Source: Shewanella sp. KT0246
GTDB lineage: Bacteria > Pseudomonadota > Gammaproteobacteria > Enterobacterales > Shewanellaceae
Reading direction: 5' to 3'
Assembly (NCBI RefSeq): GCF_019654955.1
Contig: NZ_BPEV01000014.1
Coordinates: 1 to 64,000, forward strand
Length of the DNA stretch: 64,000 nucleotides
The notes below the pieces were generated by a model. That model was not told where the DNA came from. It searched no databases and saw only the letters and a list, made by a program, of their open reading frames with translations. How positions within the stretch are numbered: position 1 is the first letter of the stretch; each line of letters opens with the position of its first letter. Of this stretch, positions 55,170 to 64,000 are shown one piece after another. A program made the translations under genes and the position numbers.

Positions 55170-58100
55170 CTACTCTTCAATATGATAATAAATTCTATTT
55201 GTGCTCAAACCTGAGCCTAAAGTTGCAGTACCTTTACATTCACCATTCTCACATTCCCCTTTACCAACACCAATGATATACGCAATCGCTTCTTCACCTT
55301 CTTCCGGTGATGGGATAACAATTTGTGGTGTATCTGGAACACGCTCTCCAAGTTCATAGTAAAGTTCACTGTATGTTCTGGTACCTTTATGTAAACCTAA
55401 AACATATAACCTGCCTTGCCCAGAAAAATCACAAACTCCTGCTCCTAAGTCAATCTCTTGATCTGATGGGGGAAGGAAAGAGGTAAAATAGACATTCCCA
55501 TCAAATATTAATGAAGATGATAAACTCTTTTCACCTGTTGAAACGAAATCATAGTACCAGCCTCTTTTCGTACCAAAGGAAATGTTCTCTGTTTCCGTAG
55601 TCGGAGAATCAGAAGTCACATCATATAAATCTGATAGGCCCAAACTAGCAGGAGCATCCGTTGCTGAGAAAGTTTTGGTCACAACATTTCTGTCTTGGAA
55701 CACGTAGAACATATCATTAGTTGTTTCACCTAAAGGATTAGTTCTGTTACCTGTTCCAATTGCTACTGCATCATAAGGAATATTTTGATAACTCAATACT
55801 CCACTTGTACTATGAATATTATTAAACTGAGTCTGCGCTACTGTCGGCTCAGAGAAGAACATTCGATCATCAGGTGATGAACCACTACTTATAGATGCAA
55901 ATTCAAAAATGCTCCAAGTCGATTTGTCTGCAGAAGGCATATCCATCCGCCAAACCTTACCACCAACATCAGAAGCATAAATTCTGTCGGTAATGCCATC
56001 ATTATTACTATCAAGAACAGCAACTTTAGTCGCCACACTGCTCATAGCCGTAGCGGTAAACGTTTTTATAATACTGTCATTAGGTCCTGTATCCGCATTA
56101 ACGATATAAATGGCTTCACCGTTACCATCACTGGACGCCATACCACCACCAAATATCAATACAGGACTATCCACACCAGGTACAAACGTAACGGTTGGTT
56201 CAGACCATGTTTGACCAAGGTCTTCAAAACCTGGTGTAGTAGAGTTGATAGACCATTTGAAGGAAGGTGAATCCGGATTTGTTATATCTAGTGCATAGTA
56301 CGATGCTCCACCTCTTCGCATCCCCATATATGCCCAAGCCTTATTAACTTTGCCGCTTGAGTTTGTTTCGGTATATGCTACCGGAGATAAATCCATACCA
56401 TATATACTGTGAACACCAGTTTGTTGATTTTCTCTTAGTACAGGGATATTGCTCCAAAGTTCTTGCGGAATAAATGCCCATGTTTCTTGTACCGACCCTA
56501 CTGAGAAATCATCGCTTCCAGAGTCAGAATCTTTGAACATATGAACTAAACCTTGGTTTGTTCCCACTAATATTCGTACATCTAAATTTTCAGTGCCACT
56601 TTCATTGGGTTTATCACCGAAATTAATAGCAAGAGGCTTAGAATGAAGTGGATCGCCCATAATATCTTCACGAGCATCGGACGTAGAATTATTATTATTG
56701 TCATCATCGACATCGACACCATATAACCAGTCAAGATCCTCTTGTGAGTAACTACCAACAAAACTTGAACCGTCAATATCGATCAAACTACTTCCAGAAG
56801 TTGTTTTAATATTTCGATTTTTTAAGGTGTCCCTTAAGTGTGGTAAAACTCCACCTGAATTGACTTTATTACCGTCAATATTGCCAGCACTACACGTATT
56901 CCAATAAGTACAAGTTGTTGAGGCAATATTACCATCAGAATCAATCGCTGTTGTGGTACCACCAGGGCCTACTATTTCACCACTTGAATTAACTTTTAAT
57001 TTCTTTAAATTACCACTCCATCTTGGTCCGCCACCAGGGTAAAACATTGCAAAATAAGCAGAGTTAAAGGTCTCTGTTTTATCAAAGTTATTACTGGCAA
57101 TACTCGGTGAAGTAAATGATGAATTAATTTCTAAAATATTATTTAAAATAGAACTGATTGCTGCTGATAAGCTCAACCCCGTTGATGCCTTAAAGTATCC
57201 TTCTGATACCCCATTAGCATCACGAGGGCTACCAGCTCTAAACGCAGCTTCTTCTAATAATTCAGCCGCAGCGTCAGCGCCATCAGAAAAACCGATGGTA
57301 TAAAGTTTCACTGTTTGCCTATTATCCACACCATTTGAATCCACTACACCTTTAACAACATCATTATTTGCCATATATGCTGCTAGTGCAGGTAGATAAC
57401 TAGATTTAGAGTTACCAAACTCAAATACAGAATAATCAGCAGCTTCTTCAGCGGCACCTGTAAGCGAAGTAATTAAAGTATCAGCAGAGTGGTCTAGGGT
57501 AGGAGCACCATCTGTAATATAGATAATATATGCTGTATCTGGACACTTTTTCAAAGGCGTAGTGTAATTTCCAGAACTAATGATACTAGGAGGGTCATTT
57601 GGAGTGTACCAATCAAGTTTACTTTGTCCCTGGCCAGCACTATCTTTATTACCAAAGGTTACAGCTCCGCCACTAAAATATTGATGCGCTTCGTATAAGG
57701 TTTCACATAATGGAGTATTCGTTTGTGGATCTAATGTATTAACAAGGGTTATTAAACTCGCTTGATTTACCGAGTCCATTTCTACAATATCAGAAACTAT
57801 TCGGCCGCCATCAGCATCGCCTTCATTAGGATAGTTAACATTAAAGATAGCTAACCCAGCATCAATTGGAATCGACATGTCTACTAATGCAGCTTCAAGC
57901 GCATCTTTGGCCACATCCATTCTAGAGCCAGTACCACCACTATTTTGCCCTTCATCAGTTGTCGTTACCCATTCGTACCAAACTAAATAGTGAGAGCTAT
58001 ATAGTGTAACAGGCACACCAGTACCAAAATCAGTGCCATTGTAACTTTCATCACGCGCGGCTGAATCAGCACCATCTGTATACATTAACTTAGTGTCAAT

Positions 58101-58709
58101 TGGGTATCCAGCATCAAAATTGGTGTAAGTATTACCATGCTTTTCACGGCCAGGATTTGCAGCATCGTACTCTACAATATCTTGAAAGCAATCTACAATT
58201 TGACCTTGATTAAAGCCTTCATTTTCAGCTAAAGAAGTCCAAGAACCCGTATTACCAGTTGACTTAAACTCTCTTAAATAACCTGTGTATTTCCCTCTTT
58301 CTTCAAGGGCTTCAGCTGCTTTATTGCAATTATTGTTATCAGCATAAAACCGACGAGAGTCATTGGGGGAATCAGGTGTTGGTAAACTCGCACCATCATC
58401 AATACCGCCAGCATTCCAATAAATACCTTTATCGTTTATATAGCCAGAGTAACCGGCAAGATAATCATCAAACCCGCTAGCATAACTACATGCTCCTAAA
58501 GCTTTATTTTCTGCAGAGCAATAAGGACTTACAGACTCTTGATCTTCAGTTCCCATACTTCCTGAATTATCGAAAATAAAAAGTACTTGAGGCCTTTTGC
58601 CAGAACGAGCACTAGAGTCAATTAAATATAATTCGGTATCATCAGCAAAGCTAAAGCTTGAGAAAACAATTAATGCTGAAATCACACCTGTGATAAATTT
58701 ATAATACAT
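55170..58709 (-). CDS. pilY1: Type IV pilus tip-associated protein PilY1
   Basis: A 1179-residue exported protein, signal peptide MYYKFITGVISALIVFSSFSFA. The N-terminal half is a von Willebrand A domain with the metal site FDNSGSMG near residue 47, and YIIYITDGAPT later. The C-terminal half is the PilC/PilY1 beta-propeller with LVGTNQGLVHMFKDS and a calcium-binding loop DSNNDGITDRIYASD near residues 897-911. PilY1 sits at the pilus tip for adhesion and surface sensing and is needed for pilus biogenesis. It lies 3 bp after pilX and 6 bp before pilE. Confidence 0.95.
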   Translation of the reverse strand: MYYKFITGVISALIVFSSFSFADDTELYLIDSSARSGKRPQVLFIFDNSGSMGTEDQESVSPYCSAENKALGACSYASGFDDYLAGYSGYINDKGIYWNAGGIDDGASLPTPDSPNDSRRFYADNNNCNKAAEALEERGKYTGYLREFKSTGNTGSWTSLAENEGFNQGQIVDCFQDIVEYDAANPGREKHGNTYTNFDAGYPIDTKLMYTDGADSAARDESYNGTDFGTGVPVTLYSSHYLVWYEWVTTTDEGQNSGGTGSRMDVAKDALEAALVDMSIPIDAGLAIFNVNYPNEGDADGGRIVSDIVEMDSVNQASLITLVNTLDPQTNTPLCETLYEAHQYFSGGAVTFGNKDSAGQGQSKLDWYTPNDPPSIISSGNYTTPLKKCPDTAYIIYITDGAPTLDHSADTLITSLTGAAEEAADYSVFEFGNSKSSYLPALAAYMANNDVVKGVVDSNGVDNRQTVKLYTIGFSDGADAAAELLEEAAFRAGSPRDANGVSEGYFKASTGLSLSAAISSILNNILEINSSFTSPSIASNNFDKTETFNSAYFAMFYPGGGPRWSGNLKKLKVNSSGEIVGPGGTTTAIDSDGNIASTTCTYWNTCSAGNIDGNKVNSGGVLPHLRDTLKNRNIKTTSGSSLIDIDGSSFVGSYSQEDLDWLYGVDVDDDNNNNSTSDAREDIMGDPLHSKPLAINFGDKPNESGTENLDVRILVGTNQGLVHMFKDSDSGSDDFSVGSVQETWAFIPQELWSNIPVLRENQQTGVHSIYGMDLSPVAYTETNSSGKVNKAWAYMGMRRGGASYYALDITNPDSPSFKWSINSTTPGFEDLGQTWSEPTVTFVPGVDSPVLIFGGGMASSDGNGEAIYIVNADTGPNDSIIKTFTATAMSSVATKVAVLDSNNDGITDRIYASDVGGKVWRMDMPSADKSTWSIFEFASISSGSSPDDRMFFSEPTVAQTQFNNIHSTSGVLSYQNIPYDAVAIGTGNRTNPLGETTNDMFYVFQDRNVVTKTFSATDAPASLGLSDLYDVTSDSPTTETENISFGTKRGWYYDFVSTGEKSLSSSLIFDGNVYFTSFLPPSDQEIDLGAGVCDFSGQGRLYVLGLHKGTRTYSELYYELGERVPDTPQIVIPSPEEGEEAIAYIIGVGKGECENGECKGTATLGSGLSTNRIYYHIEE

Positions 58710-58712
58710 ATC

Positions 58713-59159
58713 TTAGTTTCCTGTTAGCACTTGCTGCTCTACGCCTGCAGAAACAGTCAGTGAACCTAAATTATTTCGCCCAAACCTCGCAGTGCTGGTT
58801 ACTTCAGCACGTCTACAACTCACCAAATTTGCCCCCATGGCATTTGAGGTGCGTTGACAAGCGACGTCTCTTACACCCGCTTCTGGTAGTGGTGTAATCA
58901 CTTGTGCGCTATTAAACTCATTAGCATTAACAACTGCTGTCATATTCGCTAGAGAAGCACCAGAATTATTGGAAATAACTTGTTCCAAACCACCATTTGC
59001 AATGGCTTTAGCCTCAACTCTCTCAGAACCAGCACCAGCCATTCTTAATGATTGAGTTGAATTCACGGCCAAAGCGACCCCTATGACAGTCATAATGACC
59101 AGTATTATTAGTGAGGAAAAAAGCACAATTCCCTTTTGTTTTTTCATATTCTTAACCAT
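58713..59159 (-). CDS. pilX: Type IV minor pilin assembly protein PilX
   Basis: A 148-residue protein with MKKQKGIVLFSSLIILVIMTVIGVALAVNS at its N-terminus, the PilX-type leader-and-helix where the usual Glu5 is absent, as is normal for PilX. It then has ANGGLEQVISNNSG and two cysteines in DVACQRTSNAMGANLVSC. Its ATG overlaps the pilW stop by one base. Helps form the priming complex with PilV and PilW. Confidence 0.9.
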   Translation of the reverse strand: MVKNMKKQKGIVLFSSLIILVIMTVIGVALAVNSTQSLRMAGAGSERVEAKAIANGGLEQVISNNSGASLANMTAVVNANEFNSAQVITPLPEAGVRDVACQRTSNAMGANLVSCRRAEVTSTARFGRNNLGSLTVSAGVEQQVLTGN

Positions 59160-60166
59160 CAGTTTCTAATTAATACTGGGTTTTCCAGTACTACCGTAGT
59201 CGCCATCACTTTTCTTCTAAAATTATCATTCGGCGCTGAAATAGGCTTGTCACCTAATTGATATTGAGTTTGATTGGTATAGGTAGAGTCTTCTTGTATA
59301 GCACGTACAAGGACATAAACTTTAATAGCCACTAATCGTTGAAATGACTCGTTATCCCACATTAAAGAGGTCACTAATGATGAAGGTATAAATCTATCTG
59401 GTGTACTATCGCCATCATTATCAAAACCAAATGAATATCTTATATTTTCGATACCCTGAACAAGTTGCTCATCATTTGTCATTCCCCCGTCTGTTAACGT
59501 TTTACGGCTTAAAATTGGAACTCCATTTTCAGTATCTATAAAATACACTCGATGTTGGTATTCCCAAACTCTTGAATTTAATAAGTCTTGAGATGGGTCT
59601 AAACCATTAAAGAAAACAGCTTGACTAGAAGTTGAAGAAACAAAAAAACTTGAACCATTGCCTACAGGGCTATCCGTACCATCACCATTGCCTGCATTTG
59701 GGCCAACAAAACGTTTTATCTGTATTACATCTGTACCTGAAACAACACTTACGCCATTTAAGCAGGTTAAAGACTCACTGCTTATTCCACTTTCATATGC
59801 CCACAAACGCCTAAAGTGAGCAGGTTGATTATTCGGTAACGTTTCATTGTTTAAACCTGCACCTATACAATCATCAGCTGCTGCGACATTACTATCTAAA
59901 AGAGTATTAGTGCCTACAATGAATTCTGTGCCTGTCATATCGCCAAAAAAACCTAGTTGACTAATATCTCTCTCTAAAATTGCCAAAGCAATCCGACCAT
60001 TTTCTTGCAGTTGATTAAATTGGCTTGTCGTCGTCACATTTGATGAAGACATGCTGAACATAGTGAATATCCCTGCTGACAGAAATAAACTGATGACTAA
60101 AGCAACCATTAATTCAACAAGCGACATACCCGACTGCTTATTATTAATTTTATTTATAATTATCAT
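59159..60166 (-). CDS. pilW: Type IV minor pilin PilW
   Basis: A 335-residue prepilin with leader ending QSG and MSLVELMVALVISLFLSAGIFTMF, then NQLQENGRIALAILERDISQLGFFG, the family stretch. The long C-terminal part contains QLVQGIENIRYSFGFDNDGD and VAIKVYVLVRA. Its start follows the pilV stop directly (TAAATG) and its stop overlaps pilX, so pilV, pilW and pilX are translationally coupled. Confidence 0.93.
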   Translation of the reverse strand: MIIINKINNKQSGMSLVELMVALVISLFLSAGIFTMFSMSSSNVTTTSQFNQLQENGRIALAILERDISQLGFFGDMTGTEFIVGTNTLLDSNVAAADDCIGAGLNNETLPNNQPAHFRRLWAYESGISSESLTCLNGVSVVSGTDVIQIKRFVGPNAGNGDGTDSPVGNGSSFFVSSTSSQAVFFNGLDPSQDLLNSRVWEYQHRVYFIDTENGVPILSRKTLTDGGMTNDEQLVQGIENIRYSFGFDNDGDSTPDRFIPSSLVTSLMWDNESFQRLVAIKVYVLVRAIQEDSTYTNQTQYQLGDKPISAPNDNFRRKVMATTVVLENPVLIRN

Positions 60167-60694
60167 TTATATGATCACTGTTTCAATTGTGTAAATTCTT
60201 CGCTTATCGCTCTCGGTGCCACACGAGTTTTCATCTCCAGAATCGCTTGTACTTCTAATGCCTTCCCAAGACAAGATGACTGTCACGGTATCGCCATTTT
60301 GCTGTATACACCCTGTAGCTGTACTCAGTCCACCAACATTTTTAGTACCAACCGTTTCAGAGGCACCAGTAAACGAGGACTGCCATTCAAATATGTCCCA
60401 ATTAGTCATTTCAGCAGTTGAACATATAGCCGCACCTTCGCAATTTTTACTGACAGCTGTTGGATTACCTGAATATGGAGAACCGTTAACATAGTTGGCT
60501 AACTGAGTAGGGTTTAAACGCATCCGATTGATAATATCATTGGCATAATAAGAAGCCTGAGTCTGTTGAAAAGACTCAAAACTGCCTCGCTTAGCAACGA
60601 TATGAAGATTAAAAATCCCTATCAACCCTACGGTTAAAATGACCAATGAAACCATCACTTCAATTAAGGAAAATCCATTCCTTTTAGCTGACAT
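60167..60694 (-). CDS. pilV: Type IV minor pilin PilV
   Basis: A 175-residue prepilin from the ATG at 60694, which has GGAGG upstream; a GTG at 60721 would add nine residues. It begins MSAKRNGFSLIEVMVSLVILTVGLIGIFNLH, a canonical leader and helix, followed by FQQTQASYYANDIINRMRLN, typical of PilV. The first gene of the pilV-W-X-Y1-E-TapY2 run. The FimU/FimT gene that often precedes it is absent here; two FimT-type genes lie at the far end on the other strand. Confidence 0.92.
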   Translation of the reverse strand: MSAKRNGFSLIEVMVSLVILTVGLIGIFNLHIVAKRGSFESFQQTQASYYANDIINRMRLNPTQLANYVNGSPYSGNPTAVSKNCEGAAICSTAEMTNWDIFEWQSSFTGASETVGTKNVGGLSTATGCIQQNGDTVTVILSWEGIRSTSDSGDENSCGTESDKRRIYTIETVII

Positions 60695-60914
60695 GAGTGT
60701 CAAACCTCCATCAATTGCCACATTTTTGACATAGCAATCTAATATAATTTGTTTAAAATCCTTAGCTTATACACAAAGTACTATATTGACTATAATTAGT
60801 CGAGCAAGATGTAGCTAAAAGGTTACTTATTGTATATTAAATATTAGCTAAAGATTAATTTTCCCGATCTATTAAGTATAGCTCAATAAATAGCCCTGTA
60901 GCTGCAGGCATAAA

Positions 60915-60945
60915 AAAACCGTAAGCCTAATAGGTTTACGGTTTT
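60915..60945 (-). terminator. Terminator of the ileS-lspA-fkpB-ispH operon
   Basis: AAAACCGTAA pairs with TTACGGTTTT, with a further GCCTA / TAGGT extension towards the loop. Minus-strand tail is TTTTTTTA. It lies 36 bp past ispH and separates the operon from pilV. Confidence 0.87.
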
Positions 60946-60980
60946 AATCTAGTCAGTTGTATGGGCTAACTATTAAGTTA

Positions 60981-61940
60981 CTACCTTAATTCTGCTGGGA
61001 CAGCGAAGACAGTATCTTCTTTTCGCCCTTCTACTTCAGTTATTACTGAAGGCTCAAATTTAGCGATAGCATCGACAACTTGTTGCACCAAAACTTCAGG
61101 TGCTGAAGCTCCTGCGGTCACAGCAACTTTTGCGACCCCGTCAAACCATGTATCTTCGACATCTGCAGCAGTATCAACAAGGTAAGCTTTAGTACCTGTT
61201 TTTTCTGCTAACTCTCGTAATCGGTTTGAGTTAGAACTGTTTTTAGACCCAACAACAATAAACAAGTCTGCGTCAGAAGACATAGTTCTTACAGCATCTT
61301 GACGGTTTTGTGTTGCGTAACAAATATCATCTTTACGTGGCCCCTCAATAGACGGGAACTTAGCCTTTAATGCTTCAATAATATCTAACGTGTCATCAAC
61401 AGATAATGTCGTCTGAGTAACAAAGCATAAGTTTTCAGGGTTGTTAACTTCTAGTTTAGCGACACTTTCTGGCGACTCCACTAAATAAACCCCACCTTCC
61501 GCATTGTCATATTGGCCCATCGTCCCTTCAACTTCCGGATGCCCTTCATGACCAATCAGAATACATTCGATTCCCTTTCTGCTTGCTCGAGTGACTTGTA
61601 AGTGTACTTTTGTCACTAAAGGACAAGTTGCATCAAAAACCTTTAAACCACGGTCTTTCGCTTCTTTACGCACAGCCTGAGACACACCATGAGCGCTAAA
61701 TATTACAATACTATCGTCAGGGACTTGCTCAAGCTCATCGACAAAAATAGCGCCGCGATCTTTTAAGTTTTCAACTACATATCGGTTATGTACAACCTCA
61801 TGACGCACATATATTGGCGGTTCAAATAACTCTAAAGCCCGCTCAACAATGCTAATTGCACGGTCAACGCCCGCACAAAAACCTCTTGGGTTAGCAAGTA
61901 AAATATTAAGTTCTGGAGACGTCGGATCAACTTTAAGCAT
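60981..61940 (-). CDS. ispH: 4-hydroxy-3-methylbut-2-enyl diphosphate reductase
   Basis: Last enzyme of the MEP isoprenoid pathway; makes IPP and DMAPP from HMBPP with a 4Fe-4S cluster. The 319 residues contain the three cluster cysteines in [26 protein letters not shown] and [13 protein letters not shown], the EEGEG-type active site region as [13 protein letters not shown], and [13 protein letters not shown]. It starts one base after the fkpB stop and closes the ileS-lspA-fkpB-ispH operon. Confidence 0.97.
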   Translation of the reverse strand: MLKVDPTSPELNILLANPRGFCAGVDRAISIVERALELFEPPIYVRHEVVHNRYVVENLKDRGAIFVDELEQVPDDSIVIFSAHGVSQAVRKEAKDRGLKVFDATCPLVTKVHLQVTRASRKGIECILIGHEGHPEVEGTMGQYDNAEGGVYLVESPESVAKLEVNNPENLCFVTQTTLSVDDTLDIIEALKAKFPSIEGPRKDDICYATQNRQDAVRTMSSDADLFIVVGSKNSSNSNRLRELAEKTGTKAYLVDTAADVEDTWFDGVAKVAVTAGASAPEVLVQQVVDAIAKFEPSVITEVEGRKEDTVFAVPAELR

Positions 61941-61941
61941 C

Positions 61942-62376
61942 TTAAAGCACCTCTACCACATCGAGTTCGAAAGTGACTTTCTGGCCTGCTAATGGATGAT
62001 TTAAATCAACAGTAATTGAATCACCAGCTATTTCTCGCACCATACCAGGTATTTCGCTACCGCCAGGGCCGCCAAAACTAACAATTACTCCCGGCTCAAG
62101 TTCCATATCTGCAGGAAAACGACTTCTATCCATGTGATGAATCGCATCTGGATTTGATTCACCGAACGCATCTGCAGGTTCCAAAGTAAAATTGTGTTTA
62201 TCACCAAGTTGTAATGCAATAATCTCGGCTTCAAATGCAGGGCTTAAGCTACCATCACCGACGTTAAACCTTGCTGGTTTGCCAGATGACTTAGTGCTAT
62301 CAGCAGTAGAACCATCTTCAAGAATAATATTCATATGACATAGAATTGAACGAGATGAAGCTTGTTGTTCTGACAA
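61942..62376 (-). CDS. fkpB: FKBP-type peptidyl-prolyl isomerase FkpB (SlpA-like)
   Basis: A 144-residue cytoplasmic proline isomerase of the SlyD/FkpB group. It has [34 protein letters not shown], the FKBP part split by an insert-in-flap domain with [24 protein letters not shown], and ends [20 protein letters not shown], the usual family ending. It sits between lspA and ispH, as in E. coli. Confidence 0.95.
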   Translation of the reverse strand: MSEQQASSRSILCHMNIILEDGSTADSTKSSGKPARFNVGDGSLSPAFEAEIIALQLGDKHNFTLEPADAFGESNPDAIHHMDRSRFPADMELEPGVIVSFGGPGGSEIPGMVREIAGDSITVDLNHPLAGQKVTFELDVVEVL

Positions 62377-62387
62377 AGTAATTCTCC

Positions 62388-62885
62388 CTAACTTTCTTTC
62401 GCTGGCTGTTCTGGCTTAAATGAATCCCAAATAATCAACACCGCACCAATAAAAATACCTGCGTCCGCAATATTAAACGCTGGGTAATGGCTAGTATTCC
62501 AATAGAAATCAATAAAATCGACAACATAGCCATGCATTAAGCGATCAACTAAGTTACCAATAGCGCCACCAATGATCAGGGTATAGGCTAAATTGGTTCG
62601 CCAAAGCGAAGATGATTGCTTACGTAACCAAACGGTCAGAAGTGTACTAAAGCCAATAGCAATAATAGTAAATAACCATCGTTGCCAGCCACCCGCTTCA
62701 CTTAAAAAGCTAAAAGCAGCGCCGTAATTACGGACATAGGTAAAGTTGAAAAAAGGTAAAAGCTGTATGGATTCATACAGCTCGAAATTTAATAACACCC
62801 ATTGCTTAGATAGCTGATCAGCAAAAAATACTAATACAGCTACCCAATACCAACGAATGCCACTTTCTTTCCAAGTAAGAGGCAT
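62388..62885 (-). CDS. lspA: Lipoprotein signal peptidase (signal peptidase II)
   Basis: Aspartic protease of the inner membrane that cleaves signal peptides of lipidated prolipoproteins, such as those of the lipoproteins in this window. The 165 residues form four helices. FFADQLSKQWV, FFNFTYVRNYGAAFSFLS and the two catalytic aspartates in GGAIGNLVDRLMHGYVVDFIDF and FNIADAGIFIG are all present. It starts 9 bp after ileS. Confidence 0.97.
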   Translation of the reverse strand: MPLTWKESGIRWYWVAVLVFFADQLSKQWVLLNFELYESIQLLPFFNFTYVRNYGAAFSFLSEAGGWQRWLFTIIAIGFSTLLTVWLRKQSSSLWRTNLAYTLIIGGAIGNLVDRLMHGYVVDFIDFYWNTSHYPAFNIADAGIFIGAVLIIWDSFKPEQPAKES

Positions 62886-62894
62886 TATTAGTCC

Positions 62895-64000
62895 TTAAGC
62901 AAAGTCACGATGTTCGCCATCGCCTTCAATGTTTGTTACGCAGCGTCCACATAATGTGGAATGTGACTCGATAGTGCCGACATCTTCACTGTAGTGCCAA
63001 CAGCGGTCACACTTCTGTGCACTGCTTTTCGCAACCATTAACTTAAGTGAAGCAAGCTCTGTTTCAATCGCATCAGTCGGTGCACTTTCTACTGTTTCAA
63101 CATCTGTTTTTGAAGTCAGTAATACAAAGCGTAATTCATTATCAACTTTTGCTAACTGAGCAGCTAATTCGCTATCGGCATATAAGGTCACTTCAGCTTC
63201 TAAAGAGCCACCAATACGTTTGTCACGACGGGCTTGCTCAAGCACTTTGTTCACTTCATTACGAACAGTCAGTAACTGCTGCCAGTAATCATCACTTAAA
63301 TCGCCATCTAATGTGACTGATTCAAGCCCTTGATACCATTCTTCAGTGAATACAAACTCAGTTCGTTCGCCTGGTAATAATTTCCAGATTTCATCAGCAG
63401 TAAAGCTTAGTACTGGCGCAATCCAACGAACCATCGCTTCAGCAATATGGTAAAGCGCTGATTGACAGCTACGACGAGCGTGACCATCTTGCTTCGCTGT
63501 GTACTGGCGATCTTTAATAATATCTAAGTAAAAGCTACCTAACTCAACTGAACAGAATTGCATTAACTTCTGAGTCACTGAGTGGAAGTTATATTGCTCG
63601 TAAGCTTCAATTATTTCACTTTGAAGCGCGGCTGCACGACGTACAACCCAGCGATCAAGTGATACCATATCTTCAGTCGCAATCATGTCAGTTTCTGGAT
63701 TAAAGCCATTCAAGTTAGCTAATAAGAAACGCGCTGTGTTACGAATACGGCGATATGAATCAGCACTACGATTTAGAATTTCATCAGAAACCGTCATTTC
63801 ACCGCTGTAATCAGTAGCAGCTACCCATAAACGAAGAATATCTGCACCTAGTTTATTGATCACTTGAAGTGGCGCGATGACGTTACCAACAGATTTCGAC
63901 ATCTTGCGGCCTTTACCATCAACGGTAAAACCATGGGTTAATACTTGCTTGTATGGTGCTTTACCATTCATAGCAGTAGAAATCATGAGTGAAGACATAA
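62895..64000 (-). CDS. ileS: Isoleucyl-tRNA synthetase, C-terminal part (cut by window edge)
   Basis: The last 367 or so residues of IleRS, which charges tRNA-Ile. The visible part opens in the class I catalytic domain just before the [10 protein letters not shown] motif, runs through the anticodon-binding helical domain ([35 protein letters not shown]) and ends with the zinc-binding tail [12 protein letters not shown] and [13 protein letters not shown]. The frame stays open to the right edge; the first in-frame Met at 63998 is internal, so the true start lies outside. First gene of the ileS-lspA-fkpB-ispH operon. Confidence 0.97.
   Translation of the reverse strand, partial: MSSLMISTAMNGKAPYKQVLTHGFTVDGKGRKMSKSVGNVIAPLQVINKLGADILRLWVAATDYSGEMTVSDEILNRSADSYRRIRNTARFLLANLNGFNPETDMIATEDMVSLDRWVVRRAAALQSEIIEAYEQYNFHSVTQKLMQFCSVELGSFYLDIIKDRQYTAKQDGHARRSCQSALYHIAEAMVRWIAPVLSFTADEIWKLLPGERTEFVFTEEWYQGLESVTLDGDLSDDYWQQLLTVRNEVNKVLEQARRDKRIGGSLEAEVTLYADSELAAQLAKVDNELRFVLLTSKTDVETVESAPTDAIETELASLKLMVAKSSAQKCDRCWHYSEDVGTIESHSTLCGRCVTNIEGDGEHRDFA

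Overview
The window looks like a chromosomal segment of a marine gammaproteobacterium, most likely Shewanella. The evidence is the gene content and order: a type IV pilin cluster beside ileS-lspA-fkpB-ispH; pilT-pilU next to yggS-proC-yggT-yggU-rdgB-hemW; glsB-yggL-trmB-mutY-yggX; and a GlcNAc/chitin locus (nagP, nagX, nagA, nagB-II, nagK, GH20 hexosaminidase, TonB receptor, LacI-type nagR) in the arrangement known from Shewanella. No phage, insertion sequence, integrase or CRISPR array was seen.

Layout. 1-2300: left end of a surface-polysaccharide region (partial lipoprotein, wecA, rfaH). 2.5-16.9 kb: housekeeping genes (DUF4136 lipoprotein, yciH, yqgE, ruvX, hemH, a GPx-like protein, pilU/pilT, yggS to hemW, a DUF885 protein). 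16.9-24 kb: LysR regulator, DUF2884 protein, glsB, yggL, trmB, mutY, yggX, with a possible small RNA in the large gap at 17.1-17.4 kb. 24.2-31.4 kb: accessory carbohydrate/sulfate block: periplasmic aryl-sulfate sulfotransferase, then a GPH transporter, a GH94/GH36-type phosphorylase-like enzyme and a secreted CBM9 protein, preceded by a perfect LacI-type palindrome. 31.5-34 kb: yceI with cytochrome b561, then a 430-bp-period tandem duplication of a complete tRNA-Phe/tRNA-Thr unit (promoter, leader, two tRNAs, terminator). 34.1-52.6 kb: sulfatase, then the Nag regulon. 52.7-60.7 kb: glnB and the type IV minor pilin/PilY1 cluster. 60.9-64 kb: ispH, fkpB, lspA and the 3' part of ileS.

How the genes work together. 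The Nag block is a complete path: TonB receptor for outer-membrane uptake of chitin oligosaccharides, GH20 lipoprotein to release GlcNAc, NagP for inner-membrane uptake, NagK to phosphorylate, NagA to deacetylate and NagB-II to deaminate to fructose-6-phosphate. Four near-identical 18-bp palindromes (AATGACARCGYTGTCATT type) lie upstream of nagP, nagK, the hexosaminidase and the TonB receptor and define the regulon of the LacI-family protein NagR. A flavin-dependent halogenase-like protein and a SapC-family protein sit inside this locus with no clear catabolic role; they are among the most interesting unexplained members. The GPH/GH94-type/CBM9 block is a second, separately regulated glycan module of unknown substrate. 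The pil genes supply minor pilins and the PilY1 tip adhesin for pili retracted by PilT/PilU encoded about 45 kb away.
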